Source: Vibrio vulnificus NBRC 15645 = ATCC 27562 (GTDB lineage: Bacteria; Pseudomonadota; Gammaproteobacteria; Enterobacterales; Vibrionaceae). Taken from it: a stretch of DNA of 64,000 nt. The notes under the pieces were generated by a model. That model saw only the letters and a program-made list of their open reading frames with translations. It did no database searches and was not told the origin of the DNA. Positions 28,981-38,787 of this stretch are shown one piece after another. The stretch's first letter is position 1; every line of letters starts with the position of its first letter. The stretch covers positions 1,612,001 to 1,676,000 of the forward strand of contig NZ_CP012882.1 of NCBI RefSeq assembly GCF_002224265.1. Reading direction: 5' to 3'. Made by a program: the position numbers and the translations under genes.

Positions 28981-30465
28981 ATGTGGAATAAACTCAATAA
29001 ATCCATGATGTTCTGCCAAATGATGTTTGGCTTGTCATTTTACGGCGTGCTCGTTAGCTTAACGCGCTTTTTCTTAGAGGATCTGAATTACAACGAAGCA
29101 GATACAATGATGATCGTCGGCGCATTCTCCGCCATCGGTCCATTGTTTGCGATTGCGGGTGGCTTTATCGCGGATAAATTTTTAGGCGCATATCGCTCAT
29201 TGTCTATCGCATTCCTTGCGTTTTCTTCTGGCTATGTGCTGTTGGTGCTGGGCGCATCCGCCAGTAACGTTCCCCTTTCAATGTGCGGTATCGCGTTGGC
29301 CAGCTATGGCCGTGGCTTGATGTCGCCATCCTACCCAAGCCTGTACAAGCGCACTTTCAACTCTCAAGAAGATTTTGAAAAGGGCTACCCTATCAACTAT
29401 TCCGTTAACAACGTTGGGGCATTTTTAGGTCAATACCTCTTCCCAATGCTGGTGTTGGTCATTGGCTTTAACGGCGGTTTCGTCATTTCAGCCGTGATGG
29501 CAGCCGCGGCACTGGTCACTTTGATTATTTTCCGCAAAGGCTTGGTGGGTGTCGCAACGGATTTGGATAGACAGTCCGTGAGTGTAAAAAATTGGGTCTT
29601 CTTTGCTGTGATTTCTGCAGCCATGATTGCGTTGGTGTTCTTCATGTTCTCAAACATGGCGATTGGCCAAAACATCGTTTACGCCATTGGCGGCGCAGCC
29701 ATCCTCTACTTTATCTCTTTGATGTTTAAAGTGAGCAAGTCAGAGTCATTGAAGATGGGCACCATCTTAATCGTGACATTCCTGACTACATGTTTCTTCG
29801 TCTACTACGGTCAGATGATGACGTCGATGAATATGGTGGCGATCAACACGCTAAAAGGCGACCTCTTTGGCTTCATTCCACTTGAGCCAGAAGCGGCCAT
29901 GGCGATGAACCCATTGTGGTGTATGGTGGGTGGTCCTATCGTGGCGGGTTTCTTTGCAATGCTAGAGAAGCGCGATATCTTCCTCTCAACCGCAACAAAG
30001 ATCGCTTTGGCATTTGTTTTAACCGCCATTGCCTTTGGTATTCTGACCTTCGCCGTCATCAATATCAGTGAAGATGTGATCATCCTGCCAGAGATTTTCC
30101 TCGCGATTCACTTCTTCCAAGCGATTGCTGAAGTTATCGTGGGCTCAATGGTGGTTGCGTTTATCCTATCGGTTGCACCAAAACACATTGAGAACTTCTC
30201 TGTCAGCTTGTTCTCTGTGGCGCTTGCGCTCAGTGGCATCGTTGGCGCGGTATTCTCTACTTCTATCGCCCTAGAGAAAGGCCAAGCCATCACGCAAGAG
30301 ATCGTGCAAACGGTCTACGGTGATTACTTCCAATTGCTCACCGTATTGGCGGTTGTCATGGTGGGTGTAGCGCTGGCTGCTTCTTGGATTATTCGTAAGA
30401 TGCTTGATGCAGCAAAAGAGAGCGAACAGCCTGAAGTGCTAGCAGAAGCTGAAGTGCAAGGTTAA
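28981..30465 (+). CDS. POT-family (proton-dependent peptide) MFS transporter
   Basis: A 494-residue inner-membrane carrier with about 12-14 membrane segments. The N-terminal part has the MFS loop-2 pattern GGFIADKFLGAYRSL near 61-75 and KGYPINYSVNNVGAFLGQYL near 137, close to the POT/PTR signature of di- and tripeptide symporters. Substrate cannot be fixed from sequence. Its position after L-serine dehydratase suggests import of serine-containing peptides or another deaminated substrate (inference). No strong ribosome-binding site precedes the ATG at 28981, but the N-terminus aligns with the first membrane helix. Confidence 0.8.
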   Translation: MWNKLNKSMMFCQMMFGLSFYGVLVSLTRFFLEDLNYNEADTMMIVGAFSAIGPLFAIAGGFIADKFLGAYRSLSIAFLAFSSGYVLLVLGASASNVPLSMCGIALASYGRGLMSPSYPSLYKRTFNSQEDFEKGYPINYSVNNVGAFLGQYLFPMLVLVIGFNGGFVISAVMAAAALVTLIIFRKGLVGVATDLDRQSVSVKNWVFFAVISAAMIALVFFMFSNMAIGQNIVYAIGGAAILYFISLMFKVSKSESLKMGTILIVTFLTTCFFVYYGQMMTSMNMVAINTLKGDLFGFIPLEPEAAMAMNPLWCMVGGPIVAGFFAMLEKRDIFLSTATKIALAFVLTAIAFGILTFAVINISEDVIILPEIFLAIHFFQAIAEVIVGSMVVAFILSVAPKHIENFSVSLFSVALALSGIVGAVFSTSIALEKGQAITQEIVQTVYGDYFQLLTVLAVVMVGVALAASWIIRKMLDAAKESEQPEVLAEAEVQG

Positions 30466-30489
30466 TCACTGACGCATTCTAAACGAATC

Positions 30490-30513
30490 AAGCCCGCGTT
30501 TTGCGGGCTTTTT
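30490..30513 (+). terminator. Terminator of the POT transporter
   Basis: AAGCCCGC / GCGGGCTT stem with a 5-base loop and TTT tail, 25 bases after the stop codon. Confidence 0.85.
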
Positions 30514-30554
30514 GATCGTACGATGCCTTAGTTCGTTCTTCGTGTTTGAGTCGT

Positions 30555-31340
30555 TTATCTCGCGAGGCCTTGCAGCACTCCTTGGGTGATCGCATGGCGA
30601 TATTTATTGAGATAATCGATGTCATTCAGATAGGCCAAGTGATGACCTTGTGCGATATTTTCTGCGAACTGTGCATTCCCTTCACTGGCTTGAGTTCGCA
30701 TGTAATCCACCAGCACGGTCAGTCGTAACGTCATGGTTTCAACCAACTCCTCTCGTTGTAGTCGGCTGCACTCATAGGCATCACAAAATATTCTCGCTCG
30801 GGTAATTTGCTCTTCTAAGGTGCCGAGTTGATCATGGATATCGGTTTTAAACGGTGCCCAGCCATAAACCGCAAAGGCAATGTCCCATATTCTTGGTGCT
30901 GGGTGCGCGGTATCAAAATCAAACACGCCAACCACTACATCTTCTTCAAGCACCACGTTGTAAGGCATAAAGTCACCATGACAAATGACCTCCATCGGCG
31001 CTCTCTCGGGCAGCATCCAGTGTAGGTTCTCATGCGAATGTAAACTGAGAAAAGATTGTGATGCGTCATGCAGGTTTCTCAGTAGGCGAGCCGCTGATTT
31101 GAGAGCATTGATTGACGTGATTTTGCCACTTAACGGGTAGTTATAGCAGTCCCCTTGCACAAAGCTAACGGTTTCGCGACCTTGCTCAAGATCCAACGGC
31201 TCTGGGCAGGCATGAAATCCATGCTGATGCAGATGTCGCAGCAGTTGATGGACTGTCACGGTTGATGCGCTCGCCGGACGAGTGACATGATTTCCTTGTC
31301 GCAAAATGACCCCTTCTCGTCCCCCATTGAGTACTTCCAT
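30555..31340 (-). CDS. Aminoglycoside phosphotransferase-like kinase
   Basis: A 261-residue protein of the APH/choline-kinase fold. The catalytic loop is ICHGDFMPYNVVL (about 125-137) and the metal site VGVFDFDTAHPAPRIWDIAF (about 146-165). The start is set at 31340 because GGAGGAG precedes that ATG; ten further codons upstream are open. Vibrio chromosomal members are not usually resistance genes and the physiological substrate is unknown. It is downstream of a LysR gene on the same strand, at the edge of the AEP island, with nothing linking it to phosphonates. Confidence 0.8.
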   Translation of the reverse strand: MEVLNGGREGVILRQGNHVTRPASASTVTVHQLLRHLHQHGFHACPEPLDLEQGRETVSFVQGDCYNYPLSGKITSINALKSAARLLRNLHDASQSFLSLHSHENLHWMLPERAPMEVICHGDFMPYNVVLEEDVVVGVFDFDTAHPAPRIWDIAFAVYGWAPFKTDIHDQLGTLEEQITRARIFCDAYECSRLQREELVETMTLRLTVLVDYMRTQASEGNAQFAENIAQGHHLAYLNDIDYLNKYRHAITQGVLQGLAR

Positions 31341-31454
31341 TTCACTCCTCCCGCTTTTGTTCCGCACCACATACAGCGGAAAAATATCGGTGAGATAGTA
31401 ACAACGATTGCCTTTGATTCGAAAAGAGCAAACGCGTAATTTGTCTGCCGCCTC

Positions 31455-32333
31455 TCAGCGATTTTTGCAACAATCTGTAAGCCAGTGAACAAACGCATCC
31501 ACTTGAGGTTTGTCTGCGTTTCGTACAATCAAATGATGTGCGCCAGCACTGGGCATAGACCACTCTCCCACTTGAACCAAGCTGCCTTGGCGTAAGTGGT
31601 CATCCACCAATAAATCCCGTACCAACAGCACACCCAGTTGATGCACTGCCGCTTCGATGGAGAGTGTCGAATGGTCAAACTCTAAAGCCATTTTGCCGCA
31701 GGCGGCGGAGATTTCATGGTAGTCAAACCAGCGTGGCCAGGTTTCCACATACCCACTGGTCGCCAAGCGAGGCACATTGATGAGATCGTCTAACGTGGCT
31801 ATCGGATTGAGTTGCAGGAAGCCGGGGCTCGCGACCAATATCCAGTTTTCCTCTGTTAATTTCGTCACTTGATCGTATTGCCAATCACCATAGCCATTGA
31901 TGATCTCAACATCTGCCGTGGCGCTGTTATCAGGTAAAGTATTTGATGTTGTGGAAATTTTTAGCGGCCATTGTGGATAGCGACGTCGAAAATCGCCCAA
32001 ACGTGGTAACAGCCATTGCAAACAGAAACTGTGCGCCACGTGTAAAACCAATTGCCCATTTTGCCTACGATTGAACAATTGATCAGTGGTCACCGCCAAT
32101 TGCTGAAAAAGATTGGAAACCACGGGCAAATAATCTCTCGCCGCCTCAGTGAGAACCAACTGCGCGCCGTGCCGCTCAAACAAAACCGCCTCTAATTGAG
32201 ATTCAAGCGCTTTCACTTGCTGACTCACGGCAGCACGGGTGACGTTTAACTCCTCCGCCGCCTTGGTAAAACTCTGCAATCGCGCAGCGGCTTCAAACGC
32301 TTTCAGCGCATTCAGTGGTGGTAGGTTTTGCAT
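31455..32333 (-). CDS. LysR-family regulator (GcvA-like)
   Basis: A 292-residue LysR regulator. The winged HTH occupies residues 5-64 (LNALKAFEAAARLQSFTKAA, LNVTRAAVSQQVKALE), and the effector domain begins near 90. The N-terminus PPLNALKAFEAAAR is typical of the GcvA/AmpR-like subgroup. It lies 117 bases downstream of the FAD oxidoreductase on the same strand. The gap holds an imperfect hairpin (AAACACGCG / CGCGTGTTT, 32359-32395). Target unknown; control of the neighbouring oxidoreductase is possible. Confidence 0.85.
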   Translation of the reverse strand: MQNLPPLNALKAFEAAARLQSFTKAAEELNVTRAAVSQQVKALESQLEAVLFERHGAQLVLTEAARDYLPVVSNLFQQLAVTTDQLFNRRQNGQLVLHVAHSFCLQWLLPRLGDFRRRYPQWPLKISTTSNTLPDNSATADVEIINGYGDWQYDQVTKLTEENWILVASPGFLQLNPIATLDDLINVPRLATSGYVETWPRWFDYHEISAACGKMALEFDHSTLSIEAAVHQLGVLLVRDLLVDDHLRQGSLVQVGEWSMPSAGAHHLIVRNADKPQVDAFVHWLTDCCKNR

Positions 32334-32449
32334 TCATTACTCTCACTTGAGCGAAACCAAACACGCGCCCCAAATAAGAAGACAACCGCGTGTTTGTTTT
32401 CCAATTTACAATGTAAAGAGCAGCCTATCGTCGGTTAGTGACAGTAATA

Positions 32450-33898
32450 TTATTCAAGCTTGTCCGCCTTGCCAGCAGGGCCAGCGAGCTTCGCCAGCCA
32501 TTTATCCCAAATCCAAGGCGTTTGTTCGTTGTCTTCCGCCTCTTCTTTTCGTCTCACTGCATTGCGCACCATCATGGCACCCAACCAACGAAACGGCTCT
32601 GGTGGAAATTGCCCTAACGGACCTTTCGCCAAGCCGCACTGGCTCCATTCGTTCTCGATTCCCAACACCAAAGAGGACAAAATCTTGCCCCCCATGCGCG
32701 TTTGAGCCACGCCATTGCCTGAATAACCAAAACCGTAGAAAACATTACTTTGTCCTGCTAAGTGATCGAAAAAAGGGAAACCCGTGGCAGAACGATCCGA
32801 ACCACCTGTCCAACTGTAAGCAAATTCTTCGCCTTTTAAGCTTGGAAAGAGCTTATCGAAGGAACGACGTAGCAAATCTTGGTAGCGTGTAGCACGCTGG
32901 AACATCGGCTCTACCGCATTGTTATAGGAAAAATGGTTCCCCCCCTTTCCAAGCATTAAGCGGCCATCAACCGTATCGCGGTAATAATGCACAAAAATTC
33001 GCGAGTCCAACACGCTGCTTCCTACCTTCCAACCAGCATCAGCGAAAGCTTCAGGTGCAAGCGGTTGGGTAATCACCATATCTGACGAGACCACCACGAT
33101 ACTGCGCTTAAATTGCGGAAACTGTTCCACCATCCAAGCATTCAGCGCAAGAACCACTTGCTGTGCATAAATTTCCCCTTGAGGCGTAGTGACTTTCGCT
33201 GGTTCTCCATATGCTAACGCTGTCATTGGTGTGTGTTCATAGATCTGCACGCCCATCTCAATGGCCACTTTTCGTAGCCCTCTTGCTAACATTGCAGGTT
33301 GAACCGTGGCCGCGATCGCCGAATAGTGACCATCAACATTGCGAGGCGAGCCGCTATGGGTGGCGAGTTCGTGTTGCTCACAATGACGCCAACTGTTGAT
33401 ATTCAAACGCTCTAGCTCCGCGACTACTGGCTGTAATGCGCCTTTCTGCGCCGAGTTGGTGGCGGTGTAATAAACGCCCTTTGACGAAAGTTGTGCGTCA
33501 ATTTGGTGTCGTTGGCAAAATGCCTCAATGTCTAAGACGGCTTGTTCCGATTGCTCAACCAACCACTTGGCGTGGGCTTCACCAAACAGTCGCTTGAGCG
33601 TCGGATACTTGGTTGACCATGTCAGCATACAGCCACCATTTGCGCCCGAGGCTCCGCTGCCACACAGCCCCTTTTCAATGACTGTAATCTGTTTTTCTGG
33701 TGCCTGCTCTTTGAGCATGATGGCCGTCCACAACCCCGTGTAGCCACCACCAACAATCAAAACGTCCGTCTCGAGCGGCCCCTGCAATGGTTTTGCTGAT
33801 GGAGGTTGCTCCTGTTCGATCGCTTGTTTAAACCAGAAAGAAGGGTGTGAATGGCTCGACGATGAGTCCGATTGTTCTGTGGCATTAACATTCCGCAT
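32450..33898 (-). CDS. FAD oxidoreductase, probable (N-methyl-)AEP oxidase/dehydrogenase
   Basis: A 482-residue DadA/sarcosine-oxidase-type flavoenzyme. FAD-binding TDVLIVGGGYTGLWTAIMLKE lies near 42; the GCMLTWSTKYPTLKRLFGE region and GYSGNGVAQTRMGG near 400 are family motifs. It fits the putative aminophosphonate oxidoreductase group repeatedly found beside AEP genes. Some such enzymes are reported to oxidise N-methyl-AEP or AEP directly to phosphonoacetaldehyde. Here it sits with the phosphonate-associated DMT permease, phnR and the AEP transporter. The frame opens at 33922, but AGGAA before the ATG at 33898 (MRNVNATEQ) supports the later start. Substrate is inferred. Confidence 0.75.
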   Translation of the reverse strand: MRNVNATEQSDSSSSHSHPSFWFKQAIEQEQPPSAKPLQGPLETDVLIVGGGYTGLWTAIMLKEQAPEKQITVIEKGLCGSGASGANGGCMLTWSTKYPTLKRLFGEAHAKWLVEQSEQAVLDIEAFCQRHQIDAQLSSKGVYYTATNSAQKGALQPVVAELERLNINSWRHCEQHELATHSGSPRNVDGHYSAIAATVQPAMLARGLRKVAIEMGVQIYEHTPMTALAYGEPAKVTTPQGEIYAQQVVLALNAWMVEQFPQFKRSIVVVSSDMVITQPLAPEAFADAGWKVGSSVLDSRIFVHYYRDTVDGRLMLGKGGNHFSYNNAVEPMFQRATRYQDLLRRSFDKLFPSLKGEEFAYSWTGGSDRSATGFPFFDHLAGQSNVFYGFGYSGNGVAQTRMGGKILSSLVLGIENEWSQCGLAKGPLGQFPPEPFRWLGAMMVRNAVRRKEEAEDNEQTPWIWDKWLAKLAGPAGKADKLE

Positions 33899-34040
33899 GG
33901 GGTTTTCCTTTGCAATAATCATAGCGATAAATTACAAAACACTCGCCAAAGGCACGAGCGAGAAAAACTGTTGTACAGCGTAAGAAATGATAACGATGAC
34001 TGAAAAACGCAACTTGACTCGGCACCTAAGCCAAGAGTGT

Positions 34041-34943
34041 TTAGGTAAGCGTTAACACTAATCCAGCCACGATAGAAGCAACGCCAATCCCACGTGTGAG
34101 GTACCATTTCTCACCCAAAAATTGAATACCCATCAGCAAACCAAACACGATGCTGACTTGGCGCAAAGCAACCACCAAACTGACGTTATCAGTCATGGTC
34201 ATCGCAAACAGCACCAAACCATAAGTCGATGCCATCATTACCCCAGCCAAACTTGCGCTCAAGCGGATATTCCAGGCATAGTCAAATTCGGTGCGCTTGG
34301 AGAACTTTAAACACCAAAGCAACATAGGTAACCCCATTGCCCAGAACTGAATACCAAGATAAAAAATAGCACTGTATTGATCCGCCAAAACGGAGTGCGC
34401 GGTTTGCGTGACCAACGCCAACGCTTCTTTGTCGATCACCGAGTAACCTGCGGTACCCAACGCTGCCACCAGCGCCCAAGCAACCCCAACATTCAGGTAA
34501 GAGGCTGGTCTCATCTGGTTAAAATGAGTCAATGGCACCAGCATGCAACCTAAAGTGATCAGCATAAAACCGAACCATTGTTGGGCAGTAAGCTCGTATC
34601 CCAACACTAGGCTTACTCCACCCACCATCATGACTGGCAGTGAACGCGCGATGGGATACACCACACCAACGTCAGCGTGTTTGTACGCGATGATGAGGCC
34701 AACCAGATAGATCATTTGTGAAATGCCGCTAATAATCAGCAGCCACCAGAACGTTCCGGGTAACGCTGACCAACCAACTTGGCTTAGGTACCAGATCAGA
34801 TAAGGCGTGAGCAATAGGGAGGCAGCCAAGCTGGCCACCATAGTAAAGGTAGGGCCTGAACCCGAATGGCTCTTACCAAGGATATTCCAACCTGCATGAA
34901 AAACGGCTGAAATGATGACTAACACTATCGCCAATGAATTCAT
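34041..34943 (-). CDS. DMT-family permease associated with phosphonate use
   Basis: A 300-residue membrane protein with ten predicted segments and two EamA-like halves (VLVIISAVFHAGWNILGK at the start, YPIARSLPVMMVGGVSLVLG near 95, GIQFLGEKWYLTRGIGVASI near 275). A distinct DMT subgroup is recurrently found beside phosphonate operons in Vibrio and Pseudomonas, and this protein fits it by sequence type and position. It could export a product or import a phosphonate; direction and cargo are unknown. It lies between the oxidoreductase and phnR on the same strand, preceded by a terminator. Confidence 0.75.
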   Translation of the reverse strand: MNSLAIVLVIISAVFHAGWNILGKSHSGSGPTFTMVASLAASLLLTPYLIWYLSQVGWSALPGTFWWLLIISGISQMIYLVGLIIAYKHADVGVVYPIARSLPVMMVGGVSLVLGYELTAQQWFGFMLITLGCMLVPLTHFNQMRPASYLNVGVAWALVAALGTAGYSVIDKEALALVTQTAHSVLADQYSAIFYLGIQFWAMGLPMLLWCLKFSKRTEFDYAWNIRLSASLAGVMMASTYGLVLFAMTMTDNVSLVVALRQVSIVFGLLMGIQFLGEKWYLTRGIGVASIVAGLVLTLT

Positions 34944-34956
34944 CTGCGTTCCTTAT

Positions 34957-34980
34957 AGAAAAGGCTCCAGATGGAGCCTT
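34957..34980 (-). terminator. Terminator downstream of phnR
   Basis: AAGGCTCCA / TGGAGCCTT stem with a TTTT run on the minus strand, about 85 bases past the phnR stop and just upstream of the DMT permease. It probably ends the phnTUR transcript. Confidence 0.75.
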
Positions 34981-35062
34981 AACACTGCATAGAAGAATGC
35001 TTATCGATTAGGAAAATACTCGGATATGAAACAGACTTCAATCGGCTTATTTCACCACGTGA

Positions 35063-35767
35063 TCATCTTGCCAATTCTGCGAGAGACTCGATACAAATGG
35101 CATCGTGACGCCAGTATTCAATATCGCAGTCAATGAGTTCGCCATGCTGATTGTAGTTAATGCGCTCCACCACCATTGCAGGCGTCCCAGAAGTTGCACG
35201 TAGTGCCTGTGCCATCTCTCCGAGCAAGGTACTGGTGGAAATGCGGTAGCGCGTTTTTTGATAGCTGACCCCAAAGTGCTCACGATAGATATCCGTCAGT
35301 GAGTTCGACAAATCGTGGTCTAACAGATTGGGAAACAACTCAGGGCGAACGTAGTTTGTTACGTACACCACAGGGCGGTCTTCAAGATAACGCACACGAT
35401 CCACTCGAAACACATCAGAAAATGGCTGAAGGTTAAGTAAGCGAGCCGCCACTTTGTTGGCTAAAATCGCTTTTGCGCCAAGCAGTTGTGTTTTCGGTAC
35501 TCGATTCTGCGCTAACGCCATATTGGTAAAATTCAGTGTTTGAGTTGGGTCGTAACGCAACGGTACAGGCGAGATAAACCAACCGCGGCGGTCTTCGCGA
35601 TAGATTCGACCTTCCGCTTCCAATAGAGACAACGCCTCGCGTAGCGTAACTCGTGTGGTATCAAACGACTCTGCCAATTTGCGCTCTGCTGGCAACTTTT
35701 GTCTTGGCGCTAACATGCCCGCTTCAATCTGTTCAACAATCGAATCTTTAATTTTTACGTATTGCAC
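35063..35767 (-). CDS. phnR: GntR/UTRA regulator of AEP genes
   Basis: A 234-residue GntR-HutC-type regulator. The winged HTH at 1-65 contains KLPAERKLAESFDTTRVTLREALSLLE, followed by a UTRA ligand-binding domain (about 90-230). Position after phnU and sequence type match the phosphonate-utilisation regulator PhnR of Vibrio/Salmonella-type AEP clusters. HutC-group proteins bind palindromes of the form TGGTnTAnACCA; three such sites occur before phnT, phnS and phnW. The likely inducer is AEP or phosphonoacetaldehyde (inference). Nine bases separate it from phnU. Confidence 0.85.
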   Translation of the reverse strand: MQYVKIKDSIVEQIEAGMLAPRQKLPAERKLAESFDTTRVTLREALSLLEAEGRIYREDRRGWFISPVPLRYDPTQTLNFTNMALAQNRVPKTQLLGAKAILANKVAARLLNLQPFSDVFRVDRVRYLEDRPVVYVTNYVRPELFPNLLDHDLSNSLTDIYREHFGVSYQKTRYRISTSTLLGEMAQALRATSGTPAMVVERINYNQHGELIDCDIEYWRHDAICIESLAELAR

Positions 35768-35776
35768 GAAGTGTCC

Positions 35777-37501
35777 TTATCTTTTCCGCCAAGCTTGAGT
35801 GCGACTGTCTAACCATTGGCCCAATATCATTTGCACGATTTTTGCGATAGCTGCCGATAGCATGATCATCACCGCCATTGCTGCCGCTGCGCCCGTTTGG
35901 CCTGCATCGTCCATATTTAGAATCGATACTGACGCAGGAATGGTATCCGTCGAGTAGAGGAATACTACCGCAGAAGTGGTGGTTAATGCATTAACAAACA
36001 AGTAGCTAGCAATATCCAAAACCGCAGGAAAGCACACTGGCAAACTCACTTTGAAAAAGAGCTTGTACTGTGGCAGCTTGACCGATGCCGCTGTGGCTTC
36101 AATTTCCGAAGGCAGTTGCTTGAGAGCGGTTAATGCGGTCATATGGCCGACCGTGTAATAGTGCACTACGGTGTTAATCACCAGAAACGCCATCGTACCG
36201 TAAAGCACGTTCAAAGGATTGTTCGCATCGTTGAAGTAAAATATGTAACCCAAACCAAGCACCATCCCCGGAACCGCCATTGGTACTACGCTGAGCATTT
36301 GCATCACTTGACGAATTGGACCAAACGCACGCCCTTTTTCAATGCAGTAAGCGCCGACAAAGATGATGGCTGTACCAATAACCGCGGTCCAACCTGCCAG
36401 CGTTAGCGAGTTAAAGAATGGACTCCAACCGTAAGTGCTCATTTCAGCAAAATTGTAATTGTTTAGCGTCAGTGCTTTGTTCCAAGGCCAGAACGTGACC
36501 AACGAGCCGTAAACTGCCATACCCAATACTGCCAGCACTGCGATAGAAATGATGCTGCAGTAAACTAGGCAGATGCTGTCGCGCGCTTTGTTGGGTTCTG
36601 GCTGATAAGGCACTGAACGTGTGTCGAATAAGCTCTTCTGTTTTTTCTGTACCCAGCGGTCTGCACCGAACGCCATGACCGCAGGAAATAGCAGCATAAT
36701 GCTGGTTACCGCCCCCATGGCAAAGTTTTGTTGCCCCACCACTTGCTTGAAGATGTCCGTCGCCAGAACGTTATAGTTGCCACCAATCACTTTCGGCACA
36801 CCAAAGTCCGTGATAACCAGCGTAAAGACCACGATTAGCGTACTGATCAAACCGTATTTCGCCGCAGGTAAGGTCACCATAAAGAAGGTTTTGATGGGTG
36901 AGGTTTTTAGCGCTCGGGCGGCTTCGTACAAACGAGCATCGGAAGTACGCATCGAAGTGGTCAAAATCATCAATGCATGAGGGAAGGTCCAAAAGATCAA
37001 CCCCATTGAAATACCAATCACGCCGTAAACCGAGTTTCCTAACAGCATTTCTTTGGCAATGCCTTGATTGCCGAAAAGGAAGATCAAACTGATCGCTGGC
37101 AACAACGAAGGCGCAAGGATTGGCGCAGTACCTAGGATTTGAAACAAGCCTTTCAACGGCATACATGAACGAGTCAGCGCGTAGGCATAACCAAACGCAA
37201 GCACACCCACAACCGAGGTCACTATCACGCCCAAAGTAAAGGTGTTGCCCACTGACACCCACAAGCTTGAAGAGGCAAAGTAAGTCACAAAGTTGGCTAA
37301 CCCAACAAACTCACCATCGCTGTTTTGTACGCTTTTGGTTAACATTGCCCAAAGCGGCATTAAGATGAACAGCACCATCAATACCGATAAACCTGCCAAC
37401 AAGCCAAACAACACGAGGTTGTCACGACTGATGCGTCCAAGTAAAGATTTCGCTTTGTCATGAGTGGTGAGGCTATTCATTGTCATTATCTTTGCGTCCA
37501 T
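35777..37501 (-). CDS. phnU: AEP ABC transporter permease (double-length)
   Basis: A 574-residue inner-membrane permease with about twelve membrane segments and two permease coupling motifs: EAARALKTSPIKTFFMVTLPAAKYG near 190 and EATAASVKLPQYKLFFKVSLPVCFPAVLD near 475. It is therefore a fusion of two BPD-transport halves and removes the need for a separate phnV. The same fused form is known in AEP transporters. AGGTG lies at good spacing before the ATG, and phnT ends 8 bases upstream. Confidence 0.88.
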   Translation of the reverse strand: MDAKIMTMNSLTTHDKAKSLLGRISRDNLVLFGLLAGLSVLMVLFILMPLWAMLTKSVQNSDGEFVGLANFVTYFASSSLWVSVGNTFTLGVIVTSVVGVLAFGYAYALTRSCMPLKGLFQILGTAPILAPSLLPAISLIFLFGNQGIAKEMLLGNSVYGVIGISMGLIFWTFPHALMILTTSMRTSDARLYEAARALKTSPIKTFFMVTLPAAKYGLISTLIVVFTLVITDFGVPKVIGGNYNVLATDIFKQVVGQQNFAMGAVTSIMLLFPAVMAFGADRWVQKKQKSLFDTRSVPYQPEPNKARDSICLVYCSIISIAVLAVLGMAVYGSLVTFWPWNKALTLNNYNFAEMSTYGWSPFFNSLTLAGWTAVIGTAIIFVGAYCIEKGRAFGPIRQVMQMLSVVPMAVPGMVLGLGYIFYFNDANNPLNVLYGTMAFLVINTVVHYYTVGHMTALTALKQLPSEIEATAASVKLPQYKLFFKVSLPVCFPAVLDIASYLFVNALTTTSAVVFLYSTDTIPASVSILNMDDAGQTGAAAAMAVMIMLSAAIAKIVQMILGQWLDSRTQAWRKR

Positions 37502-37509
37502 GTTTACAC

Positions 37510-38616
37510 CTACGCCGCTAGCGCTTTATCAACCGAAGGCACGGGGTAACCATGCAACCCTTCTTCCGCAAACTGGACGTAACGTACATCGCCCGCCTTG
37601 ATATTGAGTTTTTGAACCGTTTCTACAGGCACATCCACCACCATGGTTTGGTTTGAGCTGTCATTTTGCAATACACAATCAATGCGGAAAAACGCCCCCA
37701 GAAACTCGGTTGCGGTCACTCGCACAGGTAAAGCGTTGCTGTAGTTCTCAACGAACTTGATGCGTTCAGGGCGTACTGCCAGATCAAATCGGTCACCACG
37801 TTCGATCTTACGGTTGGTCAGGCTTGGCGCTGGCATCAAGGTTTCCGCAATACGCACTTGGGAATCCGTCGCGACTGAGGTTTCAATAAAGTTCATACTG
37901 CCGACAAACTCAGCAACAAAGCGCGTGGCTGGCTGCTGGTAGATTTCTTGAGGCGAGCCAACTTGCTCAATCACCCCATGGTTCATCACCACGATGCGAT
38001 CGGCCATCGACAGGGCTTCGTCCTGATCGTGTGTCACCATAATGGTGGTGATGCCGAGCTTGCGTTGCAGCTTGCAAATTTCATTGCGCAAGTGAACGCG
38101 CACTTTTGCATCCAGTGCGGACAAAGGCTCATCGAGTAACAGTAGACCTGGAGACAACGCCAACGCGCGAGCCAAAGCAACACGCTGCTGTTGCCCACCG
38201 GAAAGCTGGTTCGGGAATTTCTCACCGGAAGTTGGCAAGCCAATAGTTTCTAACCACTTCTCCACAGTCTCTAACGCTTCTTTATTCGACATGCCTTGGT
38301 TCTTCAAACCCACCGCAATGTTCTCTTGCACCGTTAGGTTCGGAAACAGCGCGTAAGATTGGAATACGATGCCAAAGTCGCGCTTCTCGGGTGGTAGGAA
38401 TGTGGTCTCTTGGCCGTTTTGAAAGATTGCACCAGACGTTGGTAGGTCTAAGCCAGCGATGGCTCGTAATAACGTGGTTTTACCGCAGCCAGAAGGGCCC
38501 AAGAAACAAACGAATTCGCCTTTTTCGATCGCCAGCGAGATATTTTTTAATGCCGTGAACTGACCGAATTGCTTCACAACATTTTCAATACTTAGGTAAG
38601 GTTGGTTAGTTGACAT
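37510..38616 (-). CDS. phnT: AEP ABC transporter ATPase
   Basis: A 368-residue ATPase of the spermidine/iron-type importer group. Walker A is LGPSGCGKTTLLRAIAGL (about 37-54), the signature LSGGQQQRVALARALA, Walker B LLLLDEPLSALDAKVR, and the switch His lies in MVTHDQDEALSMA. A C-terminal TOBE-like domain (about 280-368) follows. GGAG is well placed before 38616, so the three upstream codons are probably not used. First gene of phnTUR; its promoter contains a palindrome and borders the tandem-repeat array. Confidence 0.9.
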   Translation of the reverse strand: MSTNQPYLSIENVVKQFGQFTALKNISLAIEKGEFVCFLGPSGCGKTTLLRAIAGLDLPTSGAIFQNGQETTFLPPEKRDFGIVFQSYALFPNLTVQENIAVGLKNQGMSNKEALETVEKWLETIGLPTSGEKFPNQLSGGQQQRVALARALALSPGLLLLDEPLSALDAKVRVHLRNEICKLQRKLGITTIMVTHDQDEALSMADRIVVMNHGVIEQVGSPQEIYQQPATRFVAEFVGSMNFIETSVATDSQVRIAETLMPAPSLTNRKIERGDRFDLAVRPERIKFVENYSNALPVRVTATEFLGAFFRIDCVLQNDSSNQTMVVDVPVETVQKLNIKAGDVRYVQFAEEGLHGYPVPSVDKALAA

Positions 38617-38631
38617 AACACACACTCCAAA

Positions 38632-38643
38632 TGGTATATACCA
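38632..38643. promoter_or_regulatory. Candidate PhnR operator before phnT
   Basis: Perfect palindrome TGGTATATACCA, 16 bases upstream of the phnT start codon. The same TGGTnTAnACCA-like pattern occurs before phnS and phnW. Confidence 0.6.
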
Positions 38644-38787
38644 AATTTAGTTTTAGAGTGTTACGTTCCAATGACAAATTTATAGCCAGAAGATGACAAA
38701 TAGATGAAGGGAGGTTATCGCCTCAACCTAGCACAACTCATCGTTAAAAAATCTATGACCAACTTAAGCGCCAGCACCAAGCAATTA

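Noticed and set aside
30555..31340. Acquired aminoglycoside resistance gene
   Set aside because: Only the fold and HGD/DFD motifs match. There is no mobile context, and base composition looks like that of its neighbours. A general small-molecule kinase is more likely.
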